Shown here one piece after another: positions 8,122 to 16,967 of a stretch of DNA of 64,000 nt. The notes below the pieces were generated by a model. That model was not told the origin of the DNA and did not search any database. It saw nothing but the letters and a program-made list of their open reading frames with translations. The first letter of the stretch is position 1; every line of letters begins with the position of its first letter. A program made the translations under genes and the position numbers. The stretch comes from Halorubrum amylolyticum (GTDB taxonomy: Archaea; Halobacteriota; Halobacteria; Halobacteriales; Haloferacaceae), in contig NZ_SDJP01000001.1 of NCBI RefSeq assembly GCF_004114995.1, positions 248,001 to 312,000 of the forward strand, given 5' to 3'.

Positions 8122-8256
8122 GGGCGTTGCTCCCGCGCGCCGCCTCATAAAGGCCGCCGCCGCGCAGAGCGGTCGCCGACGGCGCCGCGATCGACCCCGA
8201 ACCGCAACACCACCGATACGCCGTCAATATCTCACGTCATGCGGTTTTTGGCGATG

Positions 8257-8291
8257 TATTTATGTATCCTCGCGCCTAACTTATAGTTAGC
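8257..8291 (+). promoter_or_regulatory. Promoter and inverted-repeat operator of the DUF7127-cdc48 operon
   Basis: A TATA-like ATTTATGTATC (about 8258-8268) is followed by CTAACT-TAT-AGTTAG, a perfect 6-bp inverted repeat with 3-bp spacer at 8276-8290, ending one base before the ATG at 8292. A palindrome between TATA box and start codon would sit on the transcription start, a position suited to repression. Confidence 0.6.
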
Positions 8292-8543
8292 ATGAATCAC
8301 CAACAGACCCGATCGACCGGCGACGGCGCGCTGCTCCGCCGGTACGAGTACGAGGACGGGTGGGTCGTCGCCGCCGATCTGGGCGCCGACGCCGAGAACG
8401 TCTCCGTCGACACCGTCGGCGAGACCGCCATCGTCGTGATCGAGAGCGACGGCGAGCCGGTCGAGTCGGAGTTCGATCTCCCGGGCGCGGCCGACTCGGC
8501 CGTCGTGGAGAATGGCGTGGTCACCGTGGAGGGTCAGCGATGA
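8292..8543 (+). CDS. DUF7127 family protein (Hsp20-like fold), coupled to Cdc48
   Basis: 83 aa. The pattern of short beta strands ([42 protein letters not shown]) is that of a minimal alpha-crystallin/CS-type sandwich, and it matches the haloarchaeal DUF7127 family. The stop overlaps the cdc48 start as ATGA, so the two are translationally coupled. This suggests a stoichiometric partner, perhaps a substrate adaptor of Cdc48; that role is inference from gene order. Controlled by the palindromic promoter just upstream. Confidence 0.8.
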   Translation: MNHQQTRSTGDGALLRRYEYEDGWVVAADLGADAENVSVDTVGETAIVVIESDGEPVESEFDLPGAADSAVVENGVVTVEGQR

Positions 8544-10807
8544 AGCTCACCGTCAGACCGCTGAAACAGAAGGACGCCGGGCGTCGCCTCGCGGCGATCG
8601 ACCGCGTCGCCGCCGAGGAGCTCGGCCTCTCCGGCGGGGACATCGTCCGCGTCGAGGGGTCGGACGGCGCCGCGATCGCCCGCGTCTGGCCCGGCTACCC
8701 CGAGGACGACGGGACCGGCGTCGTGCGCATCGACGGCCGCCTCCGGCAGGAGGCCAACGTCGGCATCGACGACCGCGTGACCGTCGAGGACGTCGACGTC
8801 TCGCGGGCGGAGTCGGTCACCATCGCCTTCCCGAGCCAGCTCCGCGTGCGGGGGCAGATCGCCCCGTTCATCCGCGACAAGCTCTCCGGCCAGCCGGTGA
8901 CCGAGGGGCAGACGATCCGCACGTCGCTCGGCTTCGGGCTGATGGGCGGCCAGTCGCAGGCGGTGCCGATGAAGGTCGCCTCGACGACCCCCTCGGGGAC
9001 CGTCGTCATCACCGACGACACCGAGATCGAGATCTCGGAGGTCCCGGCCGAGGAGCTGACCGACCGGAGCGGCAGCGGTGAGGGAGCGAGCGAGGGCCCC
9101 GACGTGACCTACGAGGACATCGGCGGGCTCGACAGCGAACTCGAACAGGTCCGCGAGATGATCGAGCTGCCGATGCGGCACCCGGAGCTGTTCAAGCGGC
9201 TCGGCATCGACCCGCCGAAGGGCGTGCTCCTGCACGGTCCGCCGGGCACGGGGAAGACGCTGATCGCCAAGGCCGTCGCCAACGAGATCGACGCGGACTT
9301 CCACACGATCTCCGGGCCGGAGATCATGTCGAAGTACTACGGCGAGTCGGAGGAGAAGCTCCGCGAGGTGTTCGAGGAGGCGTCCGAGGAGGCGCCCGCG
9401 ATCATCTTCATGGACGAGCTCGACTCCATCGCGCCCAAACGCGAGGACGCCGGCGGCGACGTGGAGCGCCGCGTCGTGGCCCAACTGCTCTCGCTGATGG
9501 ACGGGCTCGAGGAGCGCGGCGAGGTCGTCGTCATCGGCGCGACCAACCGCGTCGACGCGATCGACCCCGCGCTCCGGCGCGGCGGCCGGTTCGACCGCGA
9601 GATCGAGGTCGGCGTCCCCGACCGCGAGGGCCGCAAGGAGATCCTGCAGGTCCACACGCGGAACATGCCGCTGGTCGAGGAGATCGACTTAGACGAGTAC
9701 GCCGACAACACCCACGGCTTCGTCGGCGCCGACTTGGAGTCGCTGGCGAAGGAGTCCGCGATGCACGCGCTGCGGCGCATCCGTCCCGAGCTCGACCTCG
9801 AAAGCGACGAGATCGACGCCGACGTGCTCAACTCCATCCAGGTCACGGAGTCCGACCTCAAGGAGGCGATGAAGGGGATCGAACCCTCCGCGCTCCGCGA
9901 GGTGTTCGTCGAGGTCCCCGACGTGAGCTGGGACCAAGTCGGCGGCTTGGAGGACACCAAAGAGCGGCTCCGCGAGACGATCCAGTGGCCGCTGGAGTAC
10001 CCCGAGGTGTTCGAGGAGCTCGACATGCAGGCCGCCAAGGGCGTGCTGATGTACGGCCCGCCGGGCACGGGGAAGACCCTGCTCGCGAAGGCGGTCGCCA
10101 ACGAAGCGGAGTCGAACTTCATCTCGATCAAGGGGCCGGAGCTGCTGAACAAGTTCGTGGGTGAGTCCGAGAAGGGCGTCCGCGAGGTGTTCAGCAAGGC
10201 CCGCGAGAACGCGCCGACGATCGTGTTCTTCGACGAAATCGACTCGATCGCGACCGAGCGCGGCAAGAACTCCGGCGACTCCGGCGTCGGCGAGCGCGTC
10301 GTCTCCCAGCTGCTGACGGAGCTCGACGGGCTCGAATCGCTGGAGGACGTGGTCGTCATCGCGACGACGAACCGCCCGGATCTGATCGACTCGGCGCTGA
10401 TCCGCCCCGGTCGGCTGGACCGCCACGTCCACGTTCCCGTGCCGGACGAAGGCGCACGTCGGAAGATCTTGGAGGTTCACACGCGGAACAAGCCGCTGGC
10501 CGACGACGTCGATCTGGACGTCATCGCCCGGAAGGGGGAGGGATACGTCGGCGCCGACATCGAGGCGGTGGCCCGCGAGGCGTCGATGAACGCCTCCCGG
10601 GAGTTCGTCGGCAGCGTGGCGCGCGAGGAAGTGGGCGAGTCCGTGGGCAACGTCCGCGTGACGATGCAGCACTTCGAGGACGCCCTGAGCGAGGTGAACC
10701 CGAGCGTCACCCCCGAGACGCGCGAGCGCTACGAGGAGATCGAAAAGCAGTTCCGGCGGTCGGAGGTCGACCGCGCGGAGACCGAGCCCGGCACCGCGTT
10801 CCAGTAG
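8540..10807 (+). CDS. cdc48: Cdc48/VAT-type AAA+ ATPase (unfoldase)
   Basis: 755 aa. ATG at 8540 overlaps the upstream stop and opens [12 protein letters not shown], the start of the Cdc48 N-domain (double-psi barrel plus four-stranded barrel, about 1-190). Two AAA modules follow: Walker A GPPGTGKT at about 233-240 and again at about 506-513, Walker B IIFMDELD and IVFFDEID, and arginine-finger regions after each. The C-terminal tail is short and charged. The hexamer threads folded proteins using ATP and hands them to the proteasome. Length and domain order are normal for archaeal Cdc48. Co-operonic with DUF7127; a T-rich stretch after the stop (about 10836-10842) may terminate transcription. 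Confidence 0.97.
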   Translation: MKLTVRPLKQKDAGRRLAAIDRVAAEELGLSGGDIVRVEGSDGAAIARVWPGYPEDDGTGVVRIDGRLRQEANVGIDDRVTVEDVDVSRAESVTIAFPSQLRVRGQIAPFIRDKLSGQPVTEGQTIRTSLGFGLMGGQSQAVPMKVASTTPSGTVVITDDTEIEISEVPAEELTDRSGSGEGASEGPDVTYEDIGGLDSELEQVREMIELPMRHPELFKRLGIDPPKGVLLHGPPGTGKTLIAKAVANEIDADFHTISGPEIMSKYYGESEEKLREVFEEASEEAPAIIFMDELDSIAPKREDAGGDVERRVVAQLLSLMDGLEERGEVVVIGATNRVDAIDPALRRGGRFDREIEVGVPDREGRKEILQVHTRNMPLVEEIDLDEYADNTHGFVGADLESLAKESAMHALRRIRPELDLESDEIDADVLNSIQVTESDLKEAMKGIEPSALREVFVEVPDVSWDQVGGLEDTKERLRETIQWPLEYPEVFEELDMQAAKGVLMYGPPGTGKTLLAKAVANEAESNFISIKGPELLNKFVGESEKGVREVFSKARENAPTIVFFDEIDSIATERGKNSGDSGVGERVVSQLLTELDGLESLEDVVVIATTNRPDLIDSALIRPGRLDRHVHVPVPDEGARRKILEVHTRNKPLADDVDLDVIARKGEGYVGADIEAVAREASMNASREFVGSVAREEVGESVGNVRVTMQHFEDALSEVNPSVTPETRERYEEIEKQFRRSEVDRAETEPGTAFQ

Positions 10808-10840
10808 AACTCCGGACCGGTCGCGGCTGCGGGTTTCTTT

Positions 10841-11053
10841 TTAAACGACGCCGAGCACCGACAGCAGGTAGAGCGCGGCGACGACGACGATTCCGATCGT
10901 GACGAGCCGCCACGCGAGCTTCAGCACGAACTTCCCGAGAATGATCACGACCGCGACGGCGACGAGCGCGACGAGCAGCTGTCCGGTCGGGCTGGCGAGC
11001 AGGCCGACCTGAAGCGGTGCGGAGACCGCGAGCGCAGCGAGAGAGCTAGTCAT
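10841..11053 (-). CDS. Small membrane protein, 70 aa, two transmembrane segments
   Basis: The frame is open far upstream, but the sensible start is MTSSLAALAV at complement 11051-11053; the upstream extension is Arg/Pro-rich shadow translation. Residues about 22-45 (LLVALVAVAVVIILGKFVLK) and 48-67 are hydrophobic helices with a short basic turn between them. Such proteins are common in haloarchaea and have no assigned function. Convergent with cdc48 and divergent from nrdJ. Confidence 0.65.
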   Translation of the reverse strand: MTSSLAALAVSAPLQVGLLASPTGQLLVALVAVAVVIILGKFVLKLAWRLVTIGIVVVAALYLLSVLGVV

Positions 11054-11506
11054 GTCCGGATTCACGGCGACGCCCGGCATAAGCTTGGGGGGCGAGCGCG
11101 ACCGACAGTTATCGGGTTTTGATAGGTCTGCGGCAAGAACCGCGTCGAACCCCGACGATCGATCACAGGCGTGGCGGGCGAGAGGACGGAGATGCCCGCC
11201 GTCTCCGCGAAAAACCGCGCCAAACAACCCCCCTTCTGTTCCGGTGGGAACACACCGCCTTACTGCGGTTTTTTCGATCACCGATCAGTTTCACTCCGGT
11301 CTGGCTACGCTTATGTGTCCGGAGCCCGTTTGTTGCCGACGTACCGAAATCCAGCGTCAGACGTGCGGAACGGACGTTGCATAACGAATCAAACATATAG
11401 ACGCCCGTCGGGTCCGAACATCCGAACGTACAAGGGCCCGCCTCGCCAGTACACCAACACTACAGATGATCCATATCCCACGCCAACCGAGCGGGGTGAC
11501 CGTCGA
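11054..11506. other. 450-bp leader upstream of nrdJ
   Basis: The nrdJ frame is open through much of this region, but the peptide (Arg/Pro-rich, no family match) and composition are not coding-like. It holds a terminator-like hairpin (11254-11274), a CTCCGG/CCGGAG inverted repeat (11294-11299 and 11319-11324), and an AT-rich CATATAG element near 11394 that may be the nrdJ TATA box, about 110 bp from the ATG. I see no cobalamin-riboswitch B12 box. Confidence 0.45.
11254..11274 (+). terminator. Hairpin plus T-tract upstream of nrdJ
   Basis: ACCGC (11254-11258) pairs with GCGGT (11265-11269) across a 6-nt loop and runs into six Ts (11269-11274). It has the form of an intrinsic terminator and lies about 230 bp before the nrdJ ATG, where no gene is known to end. 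Confidence 0.4.
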
Positions 11507-14500
11507 ATGAGCAGCGACGGCGTCGCCGCCGACGAACTCGAACTGCCGATCAAACGCACCACGGGCGAGACGATGGAGGAACGTCTCACGGCCAACGCCT
11601 ACCACAACATCCTGCCCGCGCGCTACCTCCGGAAGAACGCGGACGGGGAGCCGATCGAAGATCCCGAGGAGCTGTTCGACCGCGTCGCGCGCAACGTCGC
11701 GCTCGCGGAGGCGGTCTTCGAGGCGGAGAATCAGGACCTCGAGATCACGGTCACGCCCGACCAGCTCAAGCCCGACCACCCGCGGCGCGACGAGCTCGCC
11801 GAAGAGGTCTTCGGCGCAGGGACTACCGCTGCAGACGACGCGGAGACGACACTCACCGCGCACAACGTCAACAAGTTCGCGTACGACACGATCGTCCCCG
11901 AGCTCCCCGAGGGCGTCCGCGACCACGTCGAGGCGACCGCCGATCGGTTCCGCGACGGGATGGAGAACCTCTCGTTCATGCCGAACTCTCCGACCCTGAT
12001 GAACGCGGGCGACGAACTCCAGCAGCTCTCCGCCTGCTTCGTCGACTCTCCGGAGGACGATATCACGGACATCCACCAGACCGCCAAGGAGGCCGCGGAG
12101 GTATTTCAGAGCGGTGGCGGAATGGGGTATGCGTTTTGGAAACTCCGTCCATATGGAGATTCTGTTGGGTCAACCGGCGGGATCGCTTCAGGACCGATCA
12201 CTTTCATGCGCACGTTCGACCAGATGTGCGAGACGATCGCACAGGGCGGCGCGCGCCGCGGCGCCCAGATGGGCGTCATGCGCGTCTCGCACCCGGACGT
12301 CATCCAGTTCATCCACTCGAAGAACAAGGACGTCTCGCTGGCCCACTCGCTGCGGCTGAACGACCCCGACGACTTCACGCACAACTCCTTCACGGACGCC
12401 TTAGAGGAGGCCCGCGGCCTCATCGACGAGGACGGGAAGGTCCCCGAGCACCTCCGGAACGCGGTCGAGGGCCACCTGTCGAACTTCAACATCAGCGTCG
12501 GCGTCACCGACGACTTCATGGAGGCGCTGTACAACGACGAGGAGTTCACCTTCACCAACCCGCGCACGGAGGAGCCGCACATCGCGACCCCGGAGACGAA
12601 GGAGATCTACGACATGTTCGGCCTCGGCGAGCACGTCGAGGTCGGCGAGGAGCTGTCAATCCCGGCACAGGAGCTCTGGGACGACATGATCGAGGGCGCC
12701 CACGAGAACGGCGAGCCGGGCGTCATCTACCTCGAACGCGTGAACAAGGAACATTCGTTCGACGTGGAGGAGCACCCGGACCACCGGATCCTCGCGACGA
12801 ACCCCTGTGTCACCGGCGACACGCTGATCAGCACTGAGAACGGGCTCATCGAAGCCGAGGAACTCTACGAGCAGGGCGTCGCACGCGACGTCGTCGTGGA
12901 CGGTCGCCTCAGTGAGGAGACGCTCAAGGAAGCGAGCAGCGTCTACAAGACCGGCGAGAAGGACGTTTATAAACTCACGACCGAAGAGGGGTACGAACTC
13001 CGTCTGACTGACGACCACCGCGTCATGACCGACGACGGATGGGTCGAGGCCGGGAATCTCGACGCCGGCGACACGGTTCACATCCAGAATCGAAAAGGCT
13101 CCTTCGGCCAGCACGGAACGGCGGCGGAAGGTCGCGTACTCGGCTGGATGGTCGGTGACGGCCATCTCAAGACCGGGGAGGAACGCGCCGTCCTCAACTT
13201 CTACGACGAGGACGCCGAGGTCTCGGAATCGTTCGCAGCTGACGTGAACGAAGTCGTTCGCGATCCTGTCGGTAACGCCGACTACGAGGTCGGCGTCAAC
13301 GAGATTGCCAGAAGTGACGACTACCGCGGTGCGCAGGCCGTCGAGCAGCGGATCCGCTCGGCTCGGCTGTACGAGTACGCCGAGGAGGCCGGTTTAGTTG
13401 ACCGGAAGCATCAGGTTCCCGAAGCCGTGATGCGCGGGAGCGAGGAGATGGCGCGCGGGTACCTCCGTGCGCTGTTCTCCGCGGACGGCGGCGTTCAGGG
13501 GAACGTCGAGAAGGGCGTCTCCGTCCGGCTCACGAGTACGAGCACCGATCTGTTAAAAGAGGTCCAGCAACTCCTGCTCAACTTCGGAATCTTCAGCAAG
13601 ATCTACGAAGAGCGCCACGAGGCGGGCCTTCAAGAAATGCCCGACGGAAAGGGCGGAACTGCGGAATGCGAGCGACAGGCCGATCACGATCTCGTCATCT
13701 CGAAGGACAATCTCGTCCGGTTCGCGGAGGAGATCGGATTCCTCCTCGACTCGAAACAGGACGCACTCGATGAGCGTCTCACGAACTACGACCGCGGACC
13801 GTACAGTGAGGGATTCGAAGCGACCGTTTCCGCAGTCGAGGGCGACGGCCACGAAGCCGTCTACGACCTGACTGAGCCGGAAACGCACTCATTCGTCGCT
13901 AACGGGATTGTGACCCATAATTGCGGGGAGCAACCGCTCGAAGAATATGAGGCGTGTAACCTCGGTCACATCAACCTCTCGACGCTCGCGGCGCAGGACG
14001 CGCCGGACTGGCGCGTCTGGTCCGACGAGCACGCCGACGAGTACGACTCACAGGAAGCGGCGATGTCGGCGTTCTTAGCGGAGGCGATCGACTTCGAGGA
14101 GTTCGACGAGCGGATCGACTACGGCACCCGCTTCTTGGAGAACGTGGTCACGATGTCGGACTTCCCGGTCGAGAAGATCGAGCAGAAGGTCCGCGACATG
14201 CGGAAGATCGGGTTGGGGGTTATGGGGCTGGCACAGCTGTACATCCAGCTCGGGATCCAGTACGGCACCGAGCCGGGCAACGAGGTCGCCCGCCAGCTGA
14301 TGACCCACATCAACCACGCGTCGAAACAGACCTCCCACGAGCTCGCGCAAGAGCGCGGGACGTTCAACGACTGGGAGGACTCGAAGTACGCCAACCCCAC
14401 CGAGTACCGTGACTGGTTCGAGCACTACACCGGCCTCGACGCCGACGAGTGGGAGGACGGCTTCCCGGTGCGCAACCACAACACGACGACGATCGCGCCC

Positions 14501-15772
14501 ACAGGCACGACGTCGATGATCGGCAACACCACCGGCGGGTGTGAGCCCATCTACAACGTCGCCTACTACAAGAACGTCTCCGATGACGTGCAGGGCGACG
14601 AGATGCTCGTCGAGTTCGACGACTACTTCCTGCGCACCTTAGAGGAGAACGACGTCGATGTCGACGCGGTCAAGCGGGAGGCACAAGACCAGATGGCGAC
14701 GAACGAATTCAACGGCGTGGACGGGTTGGAGACGGTGCCGGACGCGATCGGCGAGCTGTTCGTCGTCACCGGCGACCTCTCGGGCAAGCAGCACGCGGCG
14801 GTCCAGTGCGCGTGTCAGAAGGGCGTCGACTCCGCCATCTCGAAGACGTGTAACTTCCCGAACGACGCCACCGCCGAGGAGATGGAAGAGGTGTACCGCT
14901 ACATCTACGACCACGGCGGGAAGGGCGTCACCGTCTACCGCGACGGCACCCGCTCGAAGCAGGTGCTCACGACGCGCGCGAAGAACACGGAGTTCGCCGA
15001 CGAGAGCGAGGCGGCCGAGGCGATCGTCGAGCAGATCGGCGAGGTGTTCGGCGGCATCGAGTCGTTCCTCGACAACGAGGACGTGCAGGCGGCGATCGAC
15101 GCGGAGATCTCGGACCTGCTCGAAGCCAGCGAGCAGCCCCGGATCGACTACAGCGAGCGCAGTCCGCGTCCCGACTCCCTGAACGGCGTCACCCAGCGGG
15201 TCGAGACGGGCTACGGCAAGCTGTACGTCACCATCAACGAGGACGACAAGGGGCTGCCGTTCGAGCTGTTCGCGAACATCGGCCACTCCGGCGGCTACAC
15301 CAACTCCTTCACGGAGGCGCTCGCGAAGGTCATCTCGACGGCGCTCCGCTCGGGCGTCGACCCCGAGGAGATCGTCGACGAGCTGCAGGGCACCCGGAGC
15401 CCGAAGGTCGCGTGGGACAAAGGCGAGCAGATCCAGTCGATCCCGGACGCGATCGGCACCGCGCTCCGCCGCTACCTCGACGACGAGGTCGACAAGGGGA
15501 TCCCCCAACAGCAGAGCCTCGACGACGTGGGGACCACCGCCACCGAGCCGCCGAGTCAGACCGACGGCGGCGCGGTCGACGCCGGCACGGCGACCGACGC
15601 CCCGGCCGCTGGCGGTCCCGAGGCCGCAGACGACGCGGCTGACGCGGACGACGCGATGCAGGAGCTGATCGCGGCGGGCGAGTCGCCCGAGTGTCCCGAG
15701 TGCGGCGGGATGAACCTCTACTACTCCGAGGGCTGCAAGACGTGCGAGTCGTGCGGTTGGTCGGAGTGTTAG
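11507..15772 (+). CDS. nrdJ: Adenosylcobalamin-dependent ribonucleotide reductase (class II) with intein
   Basis: 1421 aa precursor; 1049 aa after removal of the 372-residue intein. Start chosen at MSSDGVAADELELPIKR, where family similarity begins. The enzyme makes dNTPs using a B12-generated thiyl radical. Visible family features: NSPTLMNAGDELQQLSACFV with one redox cysteine, the substrate loop QSGGGMGYAFWKLRP, NPC/GEQPLEEYEACNLGHINL with the active-site region split by the intein, APTGTTSMIGNTTGG, and a C-terminal zinc-ribbon CPECGGMNLYYSEGCKTCESCGW that carries the reducing cysteines. A stretch at about 12100-12210 uses A/T-rich codons unlike its surroundings. Probably monocistronic, with a T6 tract at 15815-15820. 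Confidence 0.97.
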   Translation: MSSDGVAADELELPIKRTTGETMEERLTANAYHNILPARYLRKNADGEPIEDPEELFDRVARNVALAEAVFEAENQDLEITVTPDQLKPDHPRRDELAEEVFGAGTTAADDAETTLTAHNVNKFAYDTIVPELPEGVRDHVEATADRFRDGMENLSFMPNSPTLMNAGDELQQLSACFVDSPEDDITDIHQTAKEAAEVFQSGGGMGYAFWKLRPYGDSVGSTGGIASGPITFMRTFDQMCETIAQGGARRGAQMGVMRVSHPDVIQFIHSKNKDVSLAHSLRLNDPDDFTHNSFTDALEEARGLIDEDGKVPEHLRNAVEGHLSNFNISVGVTDDFMEALYNDEEFTFTNPRTEEPHIATPETKEIYDMFGLGEHVEVGEELSIPAQELWDDMIEGAHENGEPGVIYLERVNKEHSFDVEEHPDHRILATNPCVTGDTLISTENGLIEAEELYEQGVARDVVVDGRLSEETLKEASSVYKTGEKDVYKLTTEEGYELRLTDDHRVMTDDGWVEAGNLDAGDTVHIQNRKGSFGQHGTAAEGRVLGWMVGDGHLKTGEERAVLNFYDEDAEVSESFAADVNEVVRDPVGNADYEVGVNEIARSDDYRGAQAVEQRIRSARLYEYAEEAGLVDRKHQVPEAVMRGSEEMARGYLRALFSADGGVQGNVEKGVSVRLTSTSTDLLKEVQQLLLNFGIFSKIYEERHEAGLQEMPDGKGGTAECERQADHDLVISKDNLVRFAEEIGFLLDSKQDALDERLTNYDRGPYSEGFEATVSAVEGDGHEAVYDLTEPETHSFVANGIVTHNCGEQPLEEYEACNLGHINLSTLAAQDAPDWRVWSDEHADEYDSQEAAMSAFLAEAIDFEEFDERIDYGTRFLENVVTMSDFPVEKIEQKVRDMRKIGLGVMGLAQLYIQLGIQYGTEPGNEVARQLMTHINHASKQTSHELAQERGTFNDWEDSKYANPTEYRDWFEHYTGLDADEWEDGFPVRNHNTTTIAPTGTTSMIGNTTGGCEPIYNVAYYKNVSDDVQGDEMLVEFDDYFLRTLEENDVDVDAVKREAQDQMATNEFNGVDGLETVPDAIGELFVVTGDLSGKQHAAVQCACQKGVDSAISKTCNFPNDATAEEMEEVYRYIYDHGGKGVTVYRDGTRSKQVLTTRAKNTEFADESEAAEAIVEQIGEVFGGIESFLDNEDVQAAIDAEISDLLEASEQPRIDYSERSPRPDSLNGVTQRVETGYGKLYVTINEDDKGLPFELFANIGHSGGYTNSFTEALAKVISTALRSGVDPEEIVDELQGTRSPKVAWDKGEQIQSIPDAIGTALRRYLDDEVDKGIPQQQSLDDVGTTATEPPSQTDGGAVDAGTATDAPAAGGPEAADDAADADDAMQELIAAGESPECPECGGMNLYYSEGCKTCESCGWSEC
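12806..13921 (+). other. In-frame intein with LAGLIDADG homing endonuclease inside nrdJ
   Basis: 372 residues from CVTGDTLIST to NGIVTHN, followed by the Cys nucleophile of the C-extein (codon 13922-13924). Block A is CVTGDTLI, block B is TDDHRVMT, blocks F/G are VYDLTEPETHSFVANGIVTHN; the terminal His-Asn and +1 Cys are intact, so protein splicing should work. Two dodecapeptide motifs, LGWMVGDGHL and LRALFSADGG, identify a LAGLIDADG (DOD) endonuclease with both acidic residues kept, so it may still be active. Insertion is exactly between NPC-type residues and GEQPL of the reductase active site, a classic position that eliminates enzyme function unless splicing occurs. Confidence 0.95.
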
Positions 15773-15814
15773 ACGGGACAGGCTGGCGTCGATAACGAAC
15801 TCTCGACGACGCGA

Positions 15815-15820
15815 TTTTTT
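15815..15820 (+). terminator. T-tract after nrdJ
   Basis: Six Ts 43-48 bp beyond the nrdJ stop, of the kind that ends transcription in archaea. It lies just before the left end of the structured repeat element. Confidence 0.4.
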
Positions 15821-15847
15821 AGACGGTGTCCGGAGTGGGACGCGACT

Positions 15848-16297
15848 GATAGCGGGAGTGGGTATTGCAAACCGGCGCTTGCGATTCGGTATTTAAATAG
15901 CCGGGAGCGACGGCGACGATTGCTTATAAACAACAGTGCGGTGGCGCGCGCCTCCGAGCGGCCGCCACCGGCGGCCGCGAGGAGCGCGTGCGAGGGAGCC
16001 CGCGGCCGCCCATGGCGGCCGCAGCGAGGTTGGGGAGGGGTGAGGCTGCGTTGCTGTGCGGTCGGGGTGGGAATCAAAGGGACAGTCGCTGCGGGCGGCG
16101 CAGGCGATGTAAGCACCGCAACGAGGGAGCAACGCGACCGAGTGAGGAGCGCAGCGAGCGTGCGCCGCCCGCAGTGGCTGGGGCTTTGGAGGTCTTCACC
16201 GCGGTTCCATTATTCACTTATAAACGGCCGACAGCGACACCACTCGATCACTTATAAACCGGGCTACGACCGACTTGCTATACTTACTCCCGCTATC
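15848..16297 (-). repeat. Structured non-coding repeat element, copy 1 (450 bp)
   Basis: Bounded by perfect 12-bp terminal inverted repeats, GATAGCGGGAGT (15848-15859) and ACTCCCGCTATC (16286-16297). No ORF is shared with copy 2 at 25614-26009, which lies in opposite orientation. Conserved blocks (on this + strand) are TTGGGGAGG..GTGAGG, GTGGGA.TCAAAGG, CTGGGGCTTTGGAG and CGACAGCGACAC..CTCGATCACTTATAAA. Hairpins include 16002-16010/16014-16022 (9-bp stem, 3-nt loop) and 16089-16102/16161-16174 (14-bp perfect stem). Three TTATAAAC boxes (about 15924, 16219, 16251) read as TATA boxes on the minus strand. It fills the space between convergent nrdJ and the Gly-rich gene. Strand given is that of the putative transcript. 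Confidence 0.8.
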
Positions 16298-16370
16298 GAT
16301 CCACGAACGAGCACGACGCTCTACGCGTCGAAAACGGAGAGAACCGCGGCCGCAGAGATCTGTCGCCGAG

Positions 16371-16832
16371 TCAGTCGTCTTCGAGCGCCTGCGCGATGCG
16401 CTGGAGCTGGCGGGTGGCGTCGCGGACCTCGTCGCGGAGCTGACGCACTTCGCGGACGAGTTCCTCGTTGCCGGCCTGGTCGCCGCGTTCCTCGCCGCCA
16501 CCGCCTGCGCCGCCGGGACCGCCGGGACCGCCGCCCATCCCCGGCGGGCCGCCCGCGCCGCCCGGACCGCCGCCGCCCATCATGCCGGACATCATCTGCG
16601 CGAAGGGGTTGCCGCCGCCACCGCCGCCCATCCCCGGCGGGCCGCCGCCGCCGCCCATCATCTCTTCGGGCTCGGGTCGGTCGCCTTCCTCGCGCTCCTG
16701 CTCGCGTCGCTCGCGGATCTCCTCGACGCGCTCGCGGAAGGACTTCTCCTCGCCGTCGTCGCCCTCGGCTCCGGCGGTGCTGTCGCCCTGTTCCTCGCCG
16801 CCGTCGGCGTCGGTGGCGTCGTCGTCTGCCAT
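16371..16832 (-). CDS. Hypothetical protein: acidic/coiled-coil ends flanking a Gly-Met-Pro-rich centre
   Basis: 153 aa, no family recognised. Residues 1-28 are acidic and disordered; 30-56 form a charged helix (FRERVEEIRERREQERE); 57-113 consist almost only of Gly, Met, Pro and Ala with an isolated NPFAQMMSGMM; 120-150 form a second helix with heptad-like spacing (LVREVRQLRDEVRDATRQL). Two coiled coils joined by a flexible Gly-rich spacer suggest an oligomerising scaffold, but this is inference. On the minus strand TTTATAA-type element near 16889-16895 is about 57 bp before the ATG. Downstream neighbour is the structured repeat element. Confidence 0.75.
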   Translation of the reverse strand: MADDDATDADGGEEQGDSTAGAEGDDGEEKSFRERVEEIRERREQEREEGDRPEPEEMMGGGGGPPGMGGGGGGNPFAQMMSGMMGGGGPGGAGGPPGMGGGPGGPGGAGGGGEERGDQAGNEELVREVRQLRDEVRDATRQLQRIAQALEDD

Positions 16833-16967
16833 GGACCTTGATTCGGCGCCCCGGCCGAAAAGAGTTGTCGTGCCGCCCGCGACGGTGCGTTTATAAGCGG
16901 ACGACGAACCGCGGCGAACCGACGAGTTCGGCCTCGCCCCGCGACCGGGACGGGATCGGCACCGGCG

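Noticed and set aside
11171-11506. 112-codon N-terminal extension of nrdJ
   Set aside because: The frame is open but the peptide is not family-like and passes a terminator-like hairpin; the ATG at 11507 begins the conserved N-terminus.
11054-11506. Cobalamin riboswitch before nrdJ
   Set aside because: No B12-box or expected core seen; a B12-dependent enzyme alone is not evidence.
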